From Muribaculaceae bacterium (lineage in GTDB: Bacteria; Bacteroidota; Bacteroidia; Bacteroidales; Muribaculaceae), in the NCBI GenBank assembly GCA_029068655.1, contig JAIECF010000066.1, forward strand, positions 1-39,858: a DNA stretch of 39,858 nucleotides, written 5' to 3'. Both the position numbers and the translations under genes were made by a program. Below, in pieces: positions 24,675 through 32,982 of the stretch; within the stretch, counting starts at the first letter, position 1; every line of letters starts with the position of its first letter. The notes under the pieces were generated by a model, which searched no databases, had not been told where the DNA came from, and worked only from the letters and a program-made list of their open reading frames with translations.

Positions 24675-25300
24675 TGAGGGTAATCGGATTCGACCTTGAC
24701 GACACACTCATACCTGAGGCTCTTTTCGTCAGAAGCGGGATATACTTCATCGCAGACTACCTTCATGTGCGGCATCCCATACTTCCTTATCGACGCATCA
24801 TAACAAGTATGGAAGTGGCTGTTCTTTCCCGACAGAATCATTACGGGGCGCTCGAAAAGCTGCTGAAGGAATATGGCGTGTATGAGATAGTCGATATGAA
24901 AGAGACGGTAGCCGCATTCAGAAACCATCCACCTGATCCCGCCATCTATCATGCTGCACCTTCAGTGATTCAGGTGCTTGCGGGATTAAGACAAGACCCT
25001 GAAATTAAGACCGTGCTGATCACTGACGGGAGAAGCCTTACACAGCGTAATAAAATCATGACAGCCGGACTTCTTCGATTCTTCGATGAAGCAGATATTT
25101 ATATATCAGAAGAAACCGGGCATGACAAAACAAGCCCCGACACCTTTCTTCATGTCATGGAGAAGTATGCCGGGGCATGTGAATATCATTATGTGGGTGA
25201 CAATCCTGCCAAGGATTTCATTCATCCTTCAAGACTCGGATGGATCACACATCAGATCCATAGATTTCCTCTGATGATACATCAGGGAATGCCGAGATAA
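24671..25300 (+). CDS. HAD-superfamily hydrolase
   Basis: A 209-residue cytoplasmic phosphatase-like protein. Motif I is GFDLDDTLIPE near the N-terminus with both aspartates, motif II is the LITDGR region, motif III is the Lys in GHDKTSPDTF, and motif IV is YVGDNPAKDF. A helical cap sits between motifs I and II, as in subfamily I. Substrate unknown. The first ATG (24671) overlaps the upstream stop in an ATGA arrangement; an equally possible ATG follows at 24674. The last 19 bp overlap the end of the convergent queE gene. Confidence 0.85.
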   Translation: MMRVIGFDLDDTLIPEALFVRSGIYFIADYLHVRHPILPYRRIITSMEVAVLSRQNHYGALEKLLKEYGVYEIVDMKETVAAFRNHPPDPAIYHAAPSVIQVLAGLRQDPEIKTVLITDGRSLTQRNKIMTAGLLRFFDEADIYISEETGHDKTSPDTFLHVMEKYAGACEYHYVGDNPAKDFIHPSRLGWITHQIHRFPLMIHQGMPR

Positions 25301-25884
25301 CGGTGGATCTGCAGGCTGAGTGTCCAACGGGGATCCTGAAGCACCCTTCTTACAGTGCGAAGAGTATTTGATGTCCTCGTCCTTTCATCCGACACATAGC
25401 ACGGCTGGAGATACATAAGAGTAGTGTCGGAACGACAGGGAAGCTCGAAATATCCTTCGAGGTCTTGCCCGACATCGACAACCTTTATTTCATCGGCATG
25501 CGACACTCTGATACAGGGATCTCCAATCATATCACTGATTCCCGTCTTTGGAGAGACGGTCACCCAGTCGATTCCATCCGGAAGCGGTCGAGTCCCGTTT
25601 GTCTCAATAGCGATTCTCTTACCTGTGGCCTGATGTATTAGCCGGATGAAGTCATTGTCGATCCATAACGATGGTTCTCCTCCGGTCAACACTACCCAAT
25701 CAGCCTTATAGAGGTTGATTGCATGAACGATATCAGTATCCGTCATCGCGACGCCTTCGTTATGGCGCGTATCGCAAAAAGGACACTGAAGATTACACCC
25801 CGAAAAGCGTACGAATACCGAAGGATAGCCGGTATGGTGTCCCTCACCCTGCAGGGAATAGAATATTTCATTTATCTTCCTCAT
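25282..25884 (-). CDS. queE: 7-carboxy-7-deazaguanine synthase (radical SAM)
   Basis: A 200-residue radical SAM enzyme making 7-carboxy-7-deazaguanine from 6-carboxytetrahydropterin. The 4Fe-4S motif CNLQCPFC (Cys30, Cys34, Cys37) follows the QueE start IFYSLQGEGHHTGYPSVFVR, and the GGE motif appears in VVLTGGEPSLW. The open frame extends 17 codons upstream to 25935, but the ATG at 25884 is correct: it matches the family start, and the bases just upstream contain a strong AGGAGG inside the end of queD, one base after its stop. It is the last gene of the queF-C-D-E operon and overlaps the convergent HAD gene by 19 bp. Confidence 0.95.
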   Translation of the reverse strand: MRKINEIFYSLQGEGHHTGYPSVFVRFSGCNLQCPFCDTRHNEGVAMTDTDIVHAINLYKADWVVLTGGEPSLWIDNDFIRLIHQATGKRIAIETNGTRPLPDGIDWVTVSPKTGISDMIGDPCIRVSHADEIKVVDVGQDLEGYFELPCRSDTTLMYLQPCYVSDERTRTSNTLRTVRRVLQDPRWTLSLQIHRYLGIP

Positions 25885-25885
25885 T

Positions 25886-26218
25886 TCAGTCCTCCTCGAA
25901 AGCAGCTGTGTTGCCTTCCGATTCCTGCACTTCACATCTATAGCACTCAGGAATCGAATCTACAATCCATCGGGCTATGTTCTCCGCTGTAGGATTGAAT
26001 GGAAGCACGTCGTTCAGGATAGCATGGTCCAGTGTGCCGGAGACAAGTTCCTTTATTTTGGTGAAATCCACAACCATGCCGGCCTCGTTCAGTTCCTTGG
26101 CTCTGCACTCTACTATTATGACCCAGTTGTGGCCATGCAGATTAGTACACTTACTTTCATAAGGCAGGGAAAGACGGTGGGCGGCTGATATCTCAAGTCT
26201 TTTCTTTACGTAATACAT
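25886..26218 (-). CDS. queD: 6-carboxy-5,6,7,8-tetrahydropterin synthase
   Basis: A 110-residue QueD/PTPS-family enzyme converting dihydroneopterin triphosphate to 6-carboxytetrahydropterin. Zinc ligands His14, His28 and His30 and catalytic Cys24 appear in AAHRLSLPYESKCTNLHGHN; the later DHAILND and the Glu in VQESEGN complete the site. The frame is open upstream to 26323, but those 35 residues overlap queC and do not fit the family, so I use the ATG at 26218, 16 nt after the queC stop. Its stop codon is one base before the queE start, so translation is probably coupled. Confidence 0.94.
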   Translation of the reverse strand: MYYVKKRLEISAAHRLSLPYESKCTNLHGHNWVIIVECRAKELNEAGMVVDFTKIKELVSGTLDHAILNDVLPFNPTAENIARWIVDSIPECYRCEVQESEGNTAAFEED

Positions 26219-26234
26219 AATTAATCCTTGACTC

Positions 26235-26876
26235 TTAACTTTTGATCTCGATTCCGGCATCACGCAATGCTTCCATGCGCTCCACGCAGGTGCCGCATTT
26301 GCCGCAATGTTTCTCCCCTCCATTATAGCAGGAATACGTAAGATTATAGTCCACGCCTATTTTTTTTCCAATACGGGCTATGTCGCTCTTCGTGATATCC
26401 GTGTAAGGAGCATCAATAATTATTCCATCATACGTACCCTGACTTATGGCTTCGCTCATTGCATCCACAAAGCCTCTTCTGCAGTCGGGATAGATCGCAT
26501 GGTCGCCGCTGTGGTTGGCAAGCATCACCTTCTTTAGGCCGCGGCTTTCTGCCAGACCGGCCGCGATCGACAGCATAATGCCGTTGCGAAAGGGCACCAC
26601 TGTTGACTTCATATTCTCGTCAGCATAATGACCTTCAGGGATATCGTCGCCTCCTATTAGAAGAGATGACTTGAAGTAACGAGCCATAAAATCTAAAGGA
26701 ATCACGATATGCTCTATTCCGAGCATTTCGCAGTTCTTTCGGGCACACTCGATCTCTCTCGCATTATGCTTTGAACCATAGTCGAAAGTCACGGCAAGCG
26801 CTATCTGAGCCTTGCGGTCGTGCAGGAGGGTGGTGGAATCCATTCCTCCGCTCAGTACAATAACGGAATCCTTCAT
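26235..26876 (-). CDS. queC: 7-cyano-7-deazaguanine synthase
   Basis: A 213-residue ATP-dependent enzyme producing preQ0 from 7-carboxy-7-deazaguanine and ammonia. The PP-loop LSGGMDSTT (residues 8-16) and the zinc-binding cysteines near the C-terminus (Cys183, Cys191, Cys194, Cys197 in CYNGGEKHCGKCGTC) identify it. I use the ATG at 26876, one base beyond the queF stop (TGA then C then ATG); an ATG four codons earlier inside queF is possible. Second gene of the operon. Confidence 0.95.
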   Translation of the reverse strand: MKDSVIVLSGGMDSTTLLHDRKAQIALAVTFDYGSKHNAREIECARKNCEMLGIEHIVIPLDFMARYFKSSLLIGGDDIPEGHYADENMKSTVVPFRNGIMLSIAAGLAESRGLKKVMLANHSGDHAIYPDCRRGFVDAMSEAISQGTYDGIIIDAPYTDITKSDIARIGKKIGVDYNLTYSCYNGGEKHCGKCGTCVERMEALRDAGIEIKS

Positions 26877-26877
26877 G

Positions 26878-27342
26878 TCAGAAATCAAGTTGAGTCATTC
26901 TTCTATGTCTTGCCATTTCCTGGTGATCGGGATCTCCCCAGTTGGCGAAAGGATGTATCGAGATTCCACCTCTCGGCATGAAAAGACCTTTAACCTCTAT
27001 ATAACGGGGATCCATCAAGTCGCGCAGGTCTTTCATTATGATATTGACACAATCTTCATGGAAGTCTCCGTGGTTGCGAAATGAAAAGAGATATAGTTTC
27101 AGACTCTTGCTCTCGACCATCCTTCTTCGAGGAATATAGGAAATCTTGATGTGACCGAAATCAGGCTGTCCGGTCTTCGGGCAGAGTGTCGTGAATTCCG
27201 GACAATCGAGACGCACCACATATTCATTCTCGGGATGCTTGTTCTCAAACGTCTCCAACAGTTGCGGAGCATAATCGGTGGGATACTTTGTTCCCTGGTT
27301 TCCGAGGAGCGTCACTCCTTCGAGTTCGTTTTCTGTTCTCAT
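26878..27342 (-). CDS. queF: NADPH-dependent 7-cyano-7-deazaguanine reductase
   Basis: A 154-residue type I (unimodular) QueF that reduces the nitrile of preQ0 to preQ1, the base inserted into tRNA on the way to queuosine. The nucleophile Cys54 and Asp61 lie in [14 protein letters not shown], and the NADPH/QueF motif [20 protein letters not shown] follows. It is the first gene of the operon queF-queC-queD-queE; no tgt or queA is in the window. A leader of about 70 nt with a terminator-like hairpin precedes it (27366-27416). Confidence 0.96.
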   Translation of the reverse strand: MRTENELEGVTLLGNQGTKYPTDYAPQLLETFENKHPENEYVVRLDCPEFTTLCPKTGQPDFGHIKISYIPRRRMVESKSLKLYLFSFRNHGDFHEDCVNIIMKDLRDLMDPRYIEVKGLFMPRGGISIHPFANWGDPDHQEMARHRRMTQLDF

Positions 27343-27365
27343 AATATGATCAGCATAGGTGATTC

Positions 27366-27416
27366 AAAAAATCCGGTCATACCGGAAGCCATCGGAAATA
27401 CAGTCCGACGCCGATG
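27366..27416 (-). promoter_or_regulatory. Attenuator-like leader of the preQ1 operon
   Basis: On the minus strand, between the promoter and queF, there are two stems. The first pairs CATCGG (27416-27411) with CCGATG (27395-27390) across 15 nt. The second pairs TCCGGT (27386-27381) with ACCGGA (27377-27372) around a 3-nt loop and is followed at once by T6 (27371-27366), which is the form of an intrinsic terminator. The queF start is 23 nt after the T-run. I do not recognise a preQ1-I, -II or -III consensus. Confidence 0.5.
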
Positions 27417-27448
27417 CAAAATTACAAAAAAATCCGCTATTTTACAAT
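27417..27448 (-). promoter_or_regulatory. Promoter of the queF-C-D-E operon, overlapping a terminator
   Basis: ATTG (27448-27445), 20 nt, then TAATTTTG (27424-27417) on the minus strand. The -33 element lies at the loop and inner stem of the preceding gene's terminator, and the T-run of that terminator sits in the spacer. Confidence 0.55.
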
Positions 27449-27455
27449 AGCGGAT
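27425..27455 (-). terminator. Intrinsic terminator of the porin/Gate-protein operon
   Basis: On the minus strand ATCCGCTAT (27455-27447) pairs perfectly with ATAGCGGAT (27440-27432) around a 6-nt loop, followed by a T-run. It is about 60 nt past the stop of the Gate-domain gene. Confidence 0.88.
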
Positions 27456-27515
27456 CTATGTTGACTCATTCTATGATTCAGATAATGTTAAAACCCTATA
27501 TCTGAAAGTCAGATT

Positions 27516-28703
27516 TTAAAGAATTACAATTGCAAGAAGATGAGCCACGACGGCAGCAACAAGCCCTCCTATAGTGTGGGCAAGTATAGCTTTAGAAGTA
27601 AGATTGCGGTAGCCGAGTGAGTCAAGCATTGCGGTGTGGGTGCTGAGATATCCGCTCCAACACATACCTATAGCTGTAAATACACATATCGCGTTGCCGT
27701 CGACCCAGCCTTCAGCCATGAATCTGGGAAGCAGTCCGAGTGCAGCTCCTACTGCGCCAAGTGCAGTGATAGGAAAGCCGATGAGGTGAGGATCATGAAA
27801 ACCGAAGAGCCATTCGAACACTACGTTTATCTTGCCGACAAGTGTAGGGAGCAGTTCGACACCTTGATACGCGCTGCCGTCATAGCCGTTAGGACCGGCT
27901 CCGAAAGTAAGCATCATGACAAGGGTTGAGATGACAAGTACACCGGGGATAATGGCAAGACCTACTTCCACGCCACCTTTTCCGCCGTCGAGCACAGCGT
28001 TGAGTATACGGGTGAAGAGGGATTCCTCCTTGTTCTTTCCTTCTTCTTCAGTCTTCTTGATTTCGTCATACACCTCGTCGACAGCCGCCATGTCCCTATA
28101 ATCGGGATGGGAACGAAGAATAAAGTGCTGCATGCAGCGTGTTGACACCACACATCCGATGATAGCACCGACGAAACCTATGAGCGGCTCAACAGTATAA
28201 CCGAGACTGATCATATATATGATTACGAGCAGACCCATGCCGAATGCCGTTCCGAAGTTTGTGAGCGAAATAAACTGATATTTCTTAAAGTATTGTGCAA
28301 ACTGTTTGTCTTTTGATATCGTAATTATCGCCGGATTGTCTGAAAGGAAGGTCATTACGCCACCCAACGATGCCACTCCGGGAAGGTTGAAGATAGGTTT
28401 CATGATGGGATGGAGTATCTTCTGAAGCATATCCACCACTCCAAACTCAACGAGGATTCTTCCGAGCGCGCCTGTCAGCACACATACGGCCATCAGGAAG
28501 AAACAGGTGTTGAGAAGAAGATCGTGTGCTGTGGCCATCATTGTCTTCATCATAGGGGCGACTCCCATCTTATATGCTATCGCGCCAAAGATGACGAACA
28601 CCCACATCAGGCAAACAATACCCCTGATATAAGTTTTCCTGCCCGATTTTGTCTTTGGCTCAGCAGGCACGCTTGATTCTGTTGTCACATTAGTAGAGTC
28701 CAT
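27516..28703 (-). CDS. Nucleoside-recognition (Gate) domain membrane protein, CD0519/CD1768-like
   Basis: A 395-residue integral membrane protein with about nine or ten helices. It resembles the Gate/nucleoside-recognition proteins: an early membrane block (ILVEFGVVDMLQKILHPIMK), the conserved MTFLSDNPAIITISKDKQFA and a second block around GVEVGLAIIPGVLVISTLVM. The charged stretch at about 210-235 (EIKKTEEEGKNKEE) is a cytoplasmic loop. The family is found near transporters, sporulation genes and porins; its substrate is not established. Its start is 9 nt after the stop of the porin gene, so both are one operon, which hints at movement of a solute first across the outer and then the inner membrane. 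Confidence 0.75.
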   Translation of the reverse strand: MDSTNVTTESSVPAEPKTKSGRKTYIRGIVCLMWVFVIFGAIAYKMGVAPMMKTMMATAHDLLLNTCFFLMAVCVLTGALGRILVEFGVVDMLQKILHPIMKPIFNLPGVASLGGVMTFLSDNPAIITISKDKQFAQYFKKYQFISLTNFGTAFGMGLLVIIYMISLGYTVEPLIGFVGAIIGCVVSTRCMQHFILRSHPDYRDMAAVDEVYDEIKKTEEEGKNKEESLFTRILNAVLDGGKGGVEVGLAIIPGVLVISTLVMMLTFGAGPNGYDGSAYQGVELLPTLVGKINVVFEWLFGFHDPHLIGFPITALGAVGAALGLLPRFMAEGWVDGNAICVFTAIGMCWSGYLSTHTAMLDSLGYRNLTSKAILAHTIGGLVAAVVAHLLAIVIL

Positions 28704-28712
28704 ATGTAAGGA

Positions 28713-29780
28713 TTATTTAAAGTTTAATAGGTTCATGTGCCATGTCACGCCGATCGATCCATACATGGTGTCTTTCTGCATCAGGTCGGAAGGATTATAG
28801 TTGCTTCCATATGATCCGAAGACCGCCGCATGCAACTTCAGGAGATGTTTCCCGTTGCGGATAGGATACCATTCTCCCACCACGCCTCCTATTACAAGCT
28901 GAGATCCACGGGCAACTTCAGTTTTGTCTGTCATGTTGACACCCCTGTTGCAGTCGTATGACAATTTTCCGGTCAGTTTCCATTTAGGATTTATATCCCA
29001 GGCGAGCTCACCCATGAAGGTATTGTTTTTAAAGGGATTATTGTCGGGATAAGTGCGGGTCATGAGATCCACAAGAAGAGTCAACTTATCATCAAGGATC
29101 AACTTATTGCCCAGAGCAACATAGTTGCAGAACTTTCCTTTTAAGAATTCAATTTCGTTAACCGACCAAATTGTCTCAAGGCGAAGCCTGTCGGTCAGAT
29201 TGTGTCCGCCACGCCACATGAGGTTGTAGGCATAAAGGTTACGGTCTTCCGGGGTAGCGAAGATGCTCTGTGATATCTGGAATGCGAGATGGTCATTGCT
29301 CGTCAGCTGATAACCGCCCGACACTCCGAACTGATAGCAGGCTACATTTGCCACGAAAAGATTCGGACACATCAGATTGATCGGCGCACGGTCGTATTCA
29401 TAGCCACCGATGAGCACCACCTGCTTTCCTGCACCGACATCCCAGCGTCCGAACTTATAGTTCATGTCGAGAATATCGGTCTGGTCCCAGAAAGTGTGGT
29501 CTTTAGGAGTGCGGGAAAACCGCTGGCGCCATGTGTAGGTAAGTCCCTCTGTCAGCTCGCCATGAGCCTTAAGGGCGATATACTTGCCTATAAACCCTGT
29601 CTGTGAGCGATCGAGATGTTCTCTATGCGAAACTATCTGCCAGTCAAGACGGGCATCGAGATCGAGTGAAATCAGATGGTCTTCAGCATTCTTCTCTTGG
29701 ATGGCATCGGAAGTCTGAGCATATGAAGCCACTCCAAGAGTGACTGTCGCGGCCAAAGCCGCTATTCTTTTCAGTTTCAT
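28713..29780 (-). CDS. Outer-membrane beta-barrel porin-like protein
   Basis: A 355-residue protein with a signal peptide (about 1-21, ending SYA) and no lipobox. The mature part is an alternating-hydrophobicity beta-barrel with many aromatic residues (YTWRQRFSRTPKDHTFWDQT, KFGRWDVGAGKQVVLIGGYE) and a short terminal strand ending VTWHMNLLNFK. The DVGAGKQ motif resembles phosphate-selective-porin-like (OprO/OprP) proteins of Bacteroidota. Solute specificity is unknown. It is the first gene of a two-gene operon with the Gate-domain protein and has a textbook promoter at 29825-29856. Confidence 0.75.
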   Translation of the reverse strand: MKLKRIAALAATVTLGVASYAQTSDAIQEKNAEDHLISLDLDARLDWQIVSHREHLDRSQTGFIGKYIALKAHGELTEGLTYTWRQRFSRTPKDHTFWDQTDILDMNYKFGRWDVGAGKQVVLIGGYEYDRAPINLMCPNLFVANVACYQFGVSGGYQLTSNDHLAFQISQSIFATPEDRNLYAYNLMWRGGHNLTDRLRLETIWSVNEIEFLKGKFCNYVALGNKLILDDKLTLLVDLMTRTYPDNNPFKNNTFMGELAWDINPKWKLTGKLSYDCNRGVNMTDKTEVARGSQLVIGGVVGEWYPIRNGKHLLKLHAAVFGSYGSNYNPSDLMQKDTMYGSIGVTWHMNLLNFK

Positions 29781-29824
29781 TTGTCGAATCTTTTCAGTAG
29801 GCTGGATTAAAATAAATCACTTCG

Positions 29825-29856
29825 CAAAATTAAGAAAATTATCGTAATCCGACAAA
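29825..29856 (-). promoter_or_regulatory. Promoter of the porin operon
   Basis: On the minus strand TTTG (29856-29853) is followed after 20 nt by TAATTTTG (29832-29825), matching both consensus boxes. The start codon is 45 nt downstream. Confidence 0.8.
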
Positions 29857-29924
29857 TTTAAAGCAAAATATTTGAGATGTCAACACGTCTTATGAAATAT
29901 TTGAGCAAATAGTTTGAAATACAA

Positions 29925-29956
29925 TTTGGATATTTCATTTATATTTTGTAATTTTG
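29925..29956 (+). promoter_or_regulatory. Promoter of the pepT-miaA-nuclease-mnmE operon
   Basis: TTTG (29925-29928), 20 nt, TAATTTTG (29949-29956); the same boxes and spacing as the divergent porin promoter 69 bp away. The pepT start follows 35 nt later. Confidence 0.8.
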
Positions 29957-29991
29957 CGCGTGAATAAGAATCGCTAATCAATTAGAACACC

Positions 29992-31209
29992 ATGACAGTA
30001 ACCGATAGATTTCTTGAATTTATAAAATTCGACACCCAAAGCGACGAAGAGACCAACCTCACTCCATCCACTCCGGGCCAGATGACGTTTGCTCGCCATC
30101 TCAAGACCCTCGTCGAAGGCATGGGACTTGAAGACATCACTCTTGATGACAACGGTTACCTTATGGCCACCCTTCCGGCCAACACCAACCGCGAGCTTCC
30201 TACAGTAGGCTTTATCGCCCATATGGATACAGCTCCGGACATGAGCGGACGCCATGTAAATGCACGCATTGTGGAAAACTATGACGGCACGACAATCACG
30301 CTCAATGAGAAGCTTCGCATATATCTCAGTCCTGATGAATTTCCCGAGCTTCTCAACTATATCGGACAAGACCTTATCGTGACCGACGGCACTACCCTGC
30401 TCGGAGCCGACGACAAGGCCGGAATAGCCGAGATACTTACGGCAGTAGCTCGCCTGCAGGCTTCTCCGGAAGTGAAGCACGGCAAGATCCGTATCGCCTT
30501 TAACCCCGACGAAGAGATCGGAAAGGGAGCCCATAAGTTTGATGTAGAGCGTTTCGGATGCGATTTCGCTTATACTATGGACGGAGGAGCCGTAGGAGAA
30601 CTTGAATACGAAAACTTCAATGCTGCGTCGGCTAAAGTGACGATAAAAGGACGCAATGTGCATCCTGGTACAGCAAAACATAAGATGGTAAATTCCATCC
30701 GCGTGGCAAACCAGTTCATACAGATGCTTCCCCGTTGGGAGACTCCGGAACACACTGAAGGATATGAAGGATTCTATCATCTCATCGGAATAGAGGGAAG
30801 CGTCGAGGAGACTGTGCTATCATATATCATACGCGATCATGACCGCGCACGCTTCGAGAGCCGCAAGCGTGAGATAGAACATTTATGCCGCAAGACCAAC
30901 ATGGAGCATCCCGGAAGCTGCTCTGTTGAGATCAAGGATCAATACTACAATATGCGGGAAAAGATAGAGCCGGTGATGCACATCATAGAGATTGCCGAGA
31001 AAGCTATGCGCGACGCAGGCGTGACTCCGAAAGTGCAGCCAATCCGAGGAGGAACAGATGGAGCCCAGCTTTCATTCAAGGGTCTCCCCTGCCCCAATAT
31101 TTTTGCGGGAGGCGAAAACATGCACGGACGCTACGAGTTCGTATCCATTCAGTCGATGGAGAAAGCCACGGATGTCATCTTCAATATAGCTAAGATTGTA
31201 GCGGAATAA
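29992..31209 (+). CDS. pepT: Peptidase T (tripeptide aminopeptidase)
   Basis: A 405-residue M20-family zinc aminopeptidase releasing the N-terminal residue of tripeptides in the cytoplasm. The dinuclear metal ligands can be placed: His77 and Asp79 in AHMDTAPD, Asp140 in [10 protein letters not shown], catalytic Glu174 with Glu175 in PDEEIGKGA, Asp197 in TMDGG and His378 in [11 protein letters not shown]. The M20 dimerisation domain is at about 208-320. It is the first gene of an operon with miaA 7 nt downstream. Confidence 0.95.
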   Translation: MTVTDRFLEFIKFDTQSDEETNLTPSTPGQMTFARHLKTLVEGMGLEDITLDDNGYLMATLPANTNRELPTVGFIAHMDTAPDMSGRHVNARIVENYDGTTITLNEKLRIYLSPDEFPELLNYIGQDLIVTDGTTLLGADDKAGIAEILTAVARLQASPEVKHGKIRIAFNPDEEIGKGAHKFDVERFGCDFAYTMDGGAVGELEYENFNAASAKVTIKGRNVHPGTAKHKMVNSIRVANQFIQMLPRWETPEHTEGYEGFYHLIGIEGSVEETVLSYIIRDHDRARFESRKREIEHLCRKTNMEHPGSCSVEIKDQYYNMREKIEPVMHIIEIAEKAMRDAGVTPKVQPIRGGTDGAQLSFKGLPCPNIFAGGENMHGRYEFVSIQSMEKATDVIFNIAKIVAE

Positions 31210-31216
31210 ACCTGCT

Positions 31217-32050
31217 TTGAAGAAACTTATTGTAGTCACTGGCCCTACCGCCTCCGGAAAGACCGATCTTGCAGTCAGACTGGCTCTCGAACACGATACA
31301 GAGATCATTTCCGCAGATTCGCGACAGATATATAAAGGAATACCTATAGTCACCGCCGTTCCTGATCATGATCAGAGAGCGGGGGTGACTCATCATCTTA
31401 TGGAGATGCTTCCGCTTGATGCCTATTATTCGGCTGCGATGTTTGAAAAAGACGCATTGAAGATAGCCGCAGATATATGGAGAAAGCGGGATGTGGCGAT
31501 AGTATGTGGAGGATCGATGATGTATGTAGATGCTCTGGTCAAAGGGATCGACGAACTCCCTACAGTCCCGGACAGTATTCGTCTGCCGCTTATGGAGGAT
31601 TGGAAAGACAATGGAGACGATTGGCTTCGCGACAGGTTGAAAAACCTTGACCCGAATTACTTCGCCATCGTGGATCAGGCAAATATGAAGCGGATTTTCC
31701 ATGCTGTTGAAATATGCCTTACAGCAGGCACTACCTATACATCTTTGCGTACAGGAAAAAGGAAGTCGCGCGACTTCGAGATAGAAAAGATTGTTATTGA
31801 CATGCCGAGAGAACACCTCTTCGACCGCATCAACCGCAGGGTGACAGCCATGGTGGAGCGAGGACTTGAGGAAGAAGCCAGGAAAGTTTATCCGATGCGT
31901 CATCTCAATTCCCTCAATACAGTTGGGCTCAAGGAAATGTTCTCCTATTTCGATGGTGAGATGGATTTCGAGACCACAGTGGCACGTATTCAGAAGAATA
32001 CAAGGGTCTACGCCAAGAAGCAGTTGACATGGCTAAAGAAATCAGTTTGA
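31217..32050 (+). CDS. miaA: tRNA dimethylallyltransferase, TTG start
   Basis: A 277-residue enzyme adding a dimethylallyl group to A37 of tRNAs that read codons beginning with U. The P-loop VVTGPTASGKTDLAV (residues 6-20), the SADSRQIYKGI motif and DYYSAAMF-like AYYSAAMFEKDA segment are present. The only in-frame start that keeps the P-loop at its normal position is TTG at 31217: an in-frame stop lies at 31199-31201 and there is no ATG or GTG in between. The protein is slightly shorter than most MiaA (about 300), mainly in the central insertion. Second gene of the operon, 7 nt after pepT. Confidence 0.92.
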   Translation: MKKLIVVTGPTASGKTDLAVRLALEHDTEIISADSRQIYKGIPIVTAVPDHDQRAGVTHHLMEMLPLDAYYSAAMFEKDALKIAADIWRKRDVAIVCGGSMMYVDALVKGIDELPTVPDSIRLPLMEDWKDNGDDWLRDRLKNLDPNYFAIVDQANMKRIFHAVEICLTAGTTYTSLRTGKRKSRDFEIEKIVIDMPREHLFDRINRRVTAMVERGLEEEARKVYPMRHLNSLNTVGLKEMFSYFDGEMDFETTVARIQKNTRVYAKKQLTWLKKSV

Positions 32051-32106
32051 ACAGTGCACTCCACGAGCGCCGTTATGACTTTCCAAAATAATAAAACTTA
32101 CCTGAT

Positions 32107-32982
32107 ATGGACAAAAATAAAATTTTGAAATATGCGGCGGTTTTCATTCTTATCATAGGAATCGCCTATTTCTGGAACAGGCTGTCTCCGGGGGCTATTG
32201 ACAAAAACTTTGATACTCCTACATCGTCCGGTTCCGATTCCAAATCGGCTATCGAGCTGACAGACCTGGATAAGGTGACAGGATCGAAAAGCGTACCTTC
32301 TGTGGTGAAGGAATACGAAGGATTTACGGTTGATTTTAACCCTGAAAACAAGACACCTAACTATGTAGCCTGGATACTGCACGGCAGCGAGACTGAAGGC
32401 AGCACGGCGAGGAGCAATAACTTCTGGACCGACCAAGAGCTGGAAGGGTGTCCCGACACTCGAGACTATTCGCGTTCGGGATATGACCGCGGACATATGT
32501 GCCCGGCTGGTGAACAGAAATGGAGCGAAGAGGCGATGCTCCATAGTTTTGTGATGGCAAACATATGCCCGCAAAAACATGAACTGAACACCGGAGCATG
32601 GAAGACTCTTGAGGATAAGGAAAGAGTTTGGGCTAAGAGGGATTCAGCAATAGTGATAATAGCCGGTCCCATCTATGATTCCTCTGACAAGGAGACAATA
32701 GGCAGAAACAAGGTCCGCGTTCCTTCGGCATTCTTTAAGGTCCTTCTCGCTCCGTTTGCAAAACCCATGAGGGCTATCGGATTCGTATATCCCAACATGA
32801 AGTGTGACGGCAATATGCAGGCCTATGCCGTGAGCGTCGATGATGTGGAGAAGATAACAGGATTTGATTTTTTCAGTGCTCTGCCTGACGAAATAGAAAA
32901 CGATATCGAATCGGTGGTATCTTTCAGGGAGTGGAACAGCAACAAGAAAAAGCAGAAAAATAATGAAGGCGTTGAGCGATGA
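32107..32982 (+). CDS. Membrane-anchored DNA/RNA non-specific endonuclease
   Basis: A 291-residue nuclease of the beta-beta-alpha-metal (NUC1/EndoG/Serratia) family. An N-terminal uncleaved anchor (about 8-23) is followed by a linker and the catalytic domain (about 85-280) with the DRGHMCPAG motif (general-base His) and the downstream metal-binding Asn in NICPQKHELNTGAW. The enzyme is probably exported and tethered to the inner membrane, acting in the periplasm on nucleic acids for scavenging. No immunity protein is adjacent. The last 20 bp overlap the mnmE start. Confidence 0.9.
   Translation: MDKNKILKYAAVFILIIGIAYFWNRLSPGAIDKNFDTPTSSGSDSKSAIELTDLDKVTGSKSVPSVVKEYEGFTVDFNPENKTPNYVAWILHGSETEGSTARSNNFWTDQELEGCPDTRDYSRSGYDRGHMCPAGEQKWSEEAMLHSFVMANICPQKHELNTGAWKTLEDKERVWAKRDSAIVIIAGPIYDSSDKETIGRNKVRVPSAFFKVLLAPFAKPMRAIGFVYPNMKCDGNMQAYAVSVDDVEKITGFDFFSALPDEIENDIESVVSFREWNSNKKKQKNNEGVER

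Noticed and set aside
29974..30780. 268-codon minus-strand frame
   Set aside because: It lies opposite pepT, whose catalytic residues all fit; the antisense product has no recognisable domain.
31190..31903. 237-codon minus-strand frame
   Set aside because: Antisense to miaA, which has complete family motifs; no own promoter or start context.
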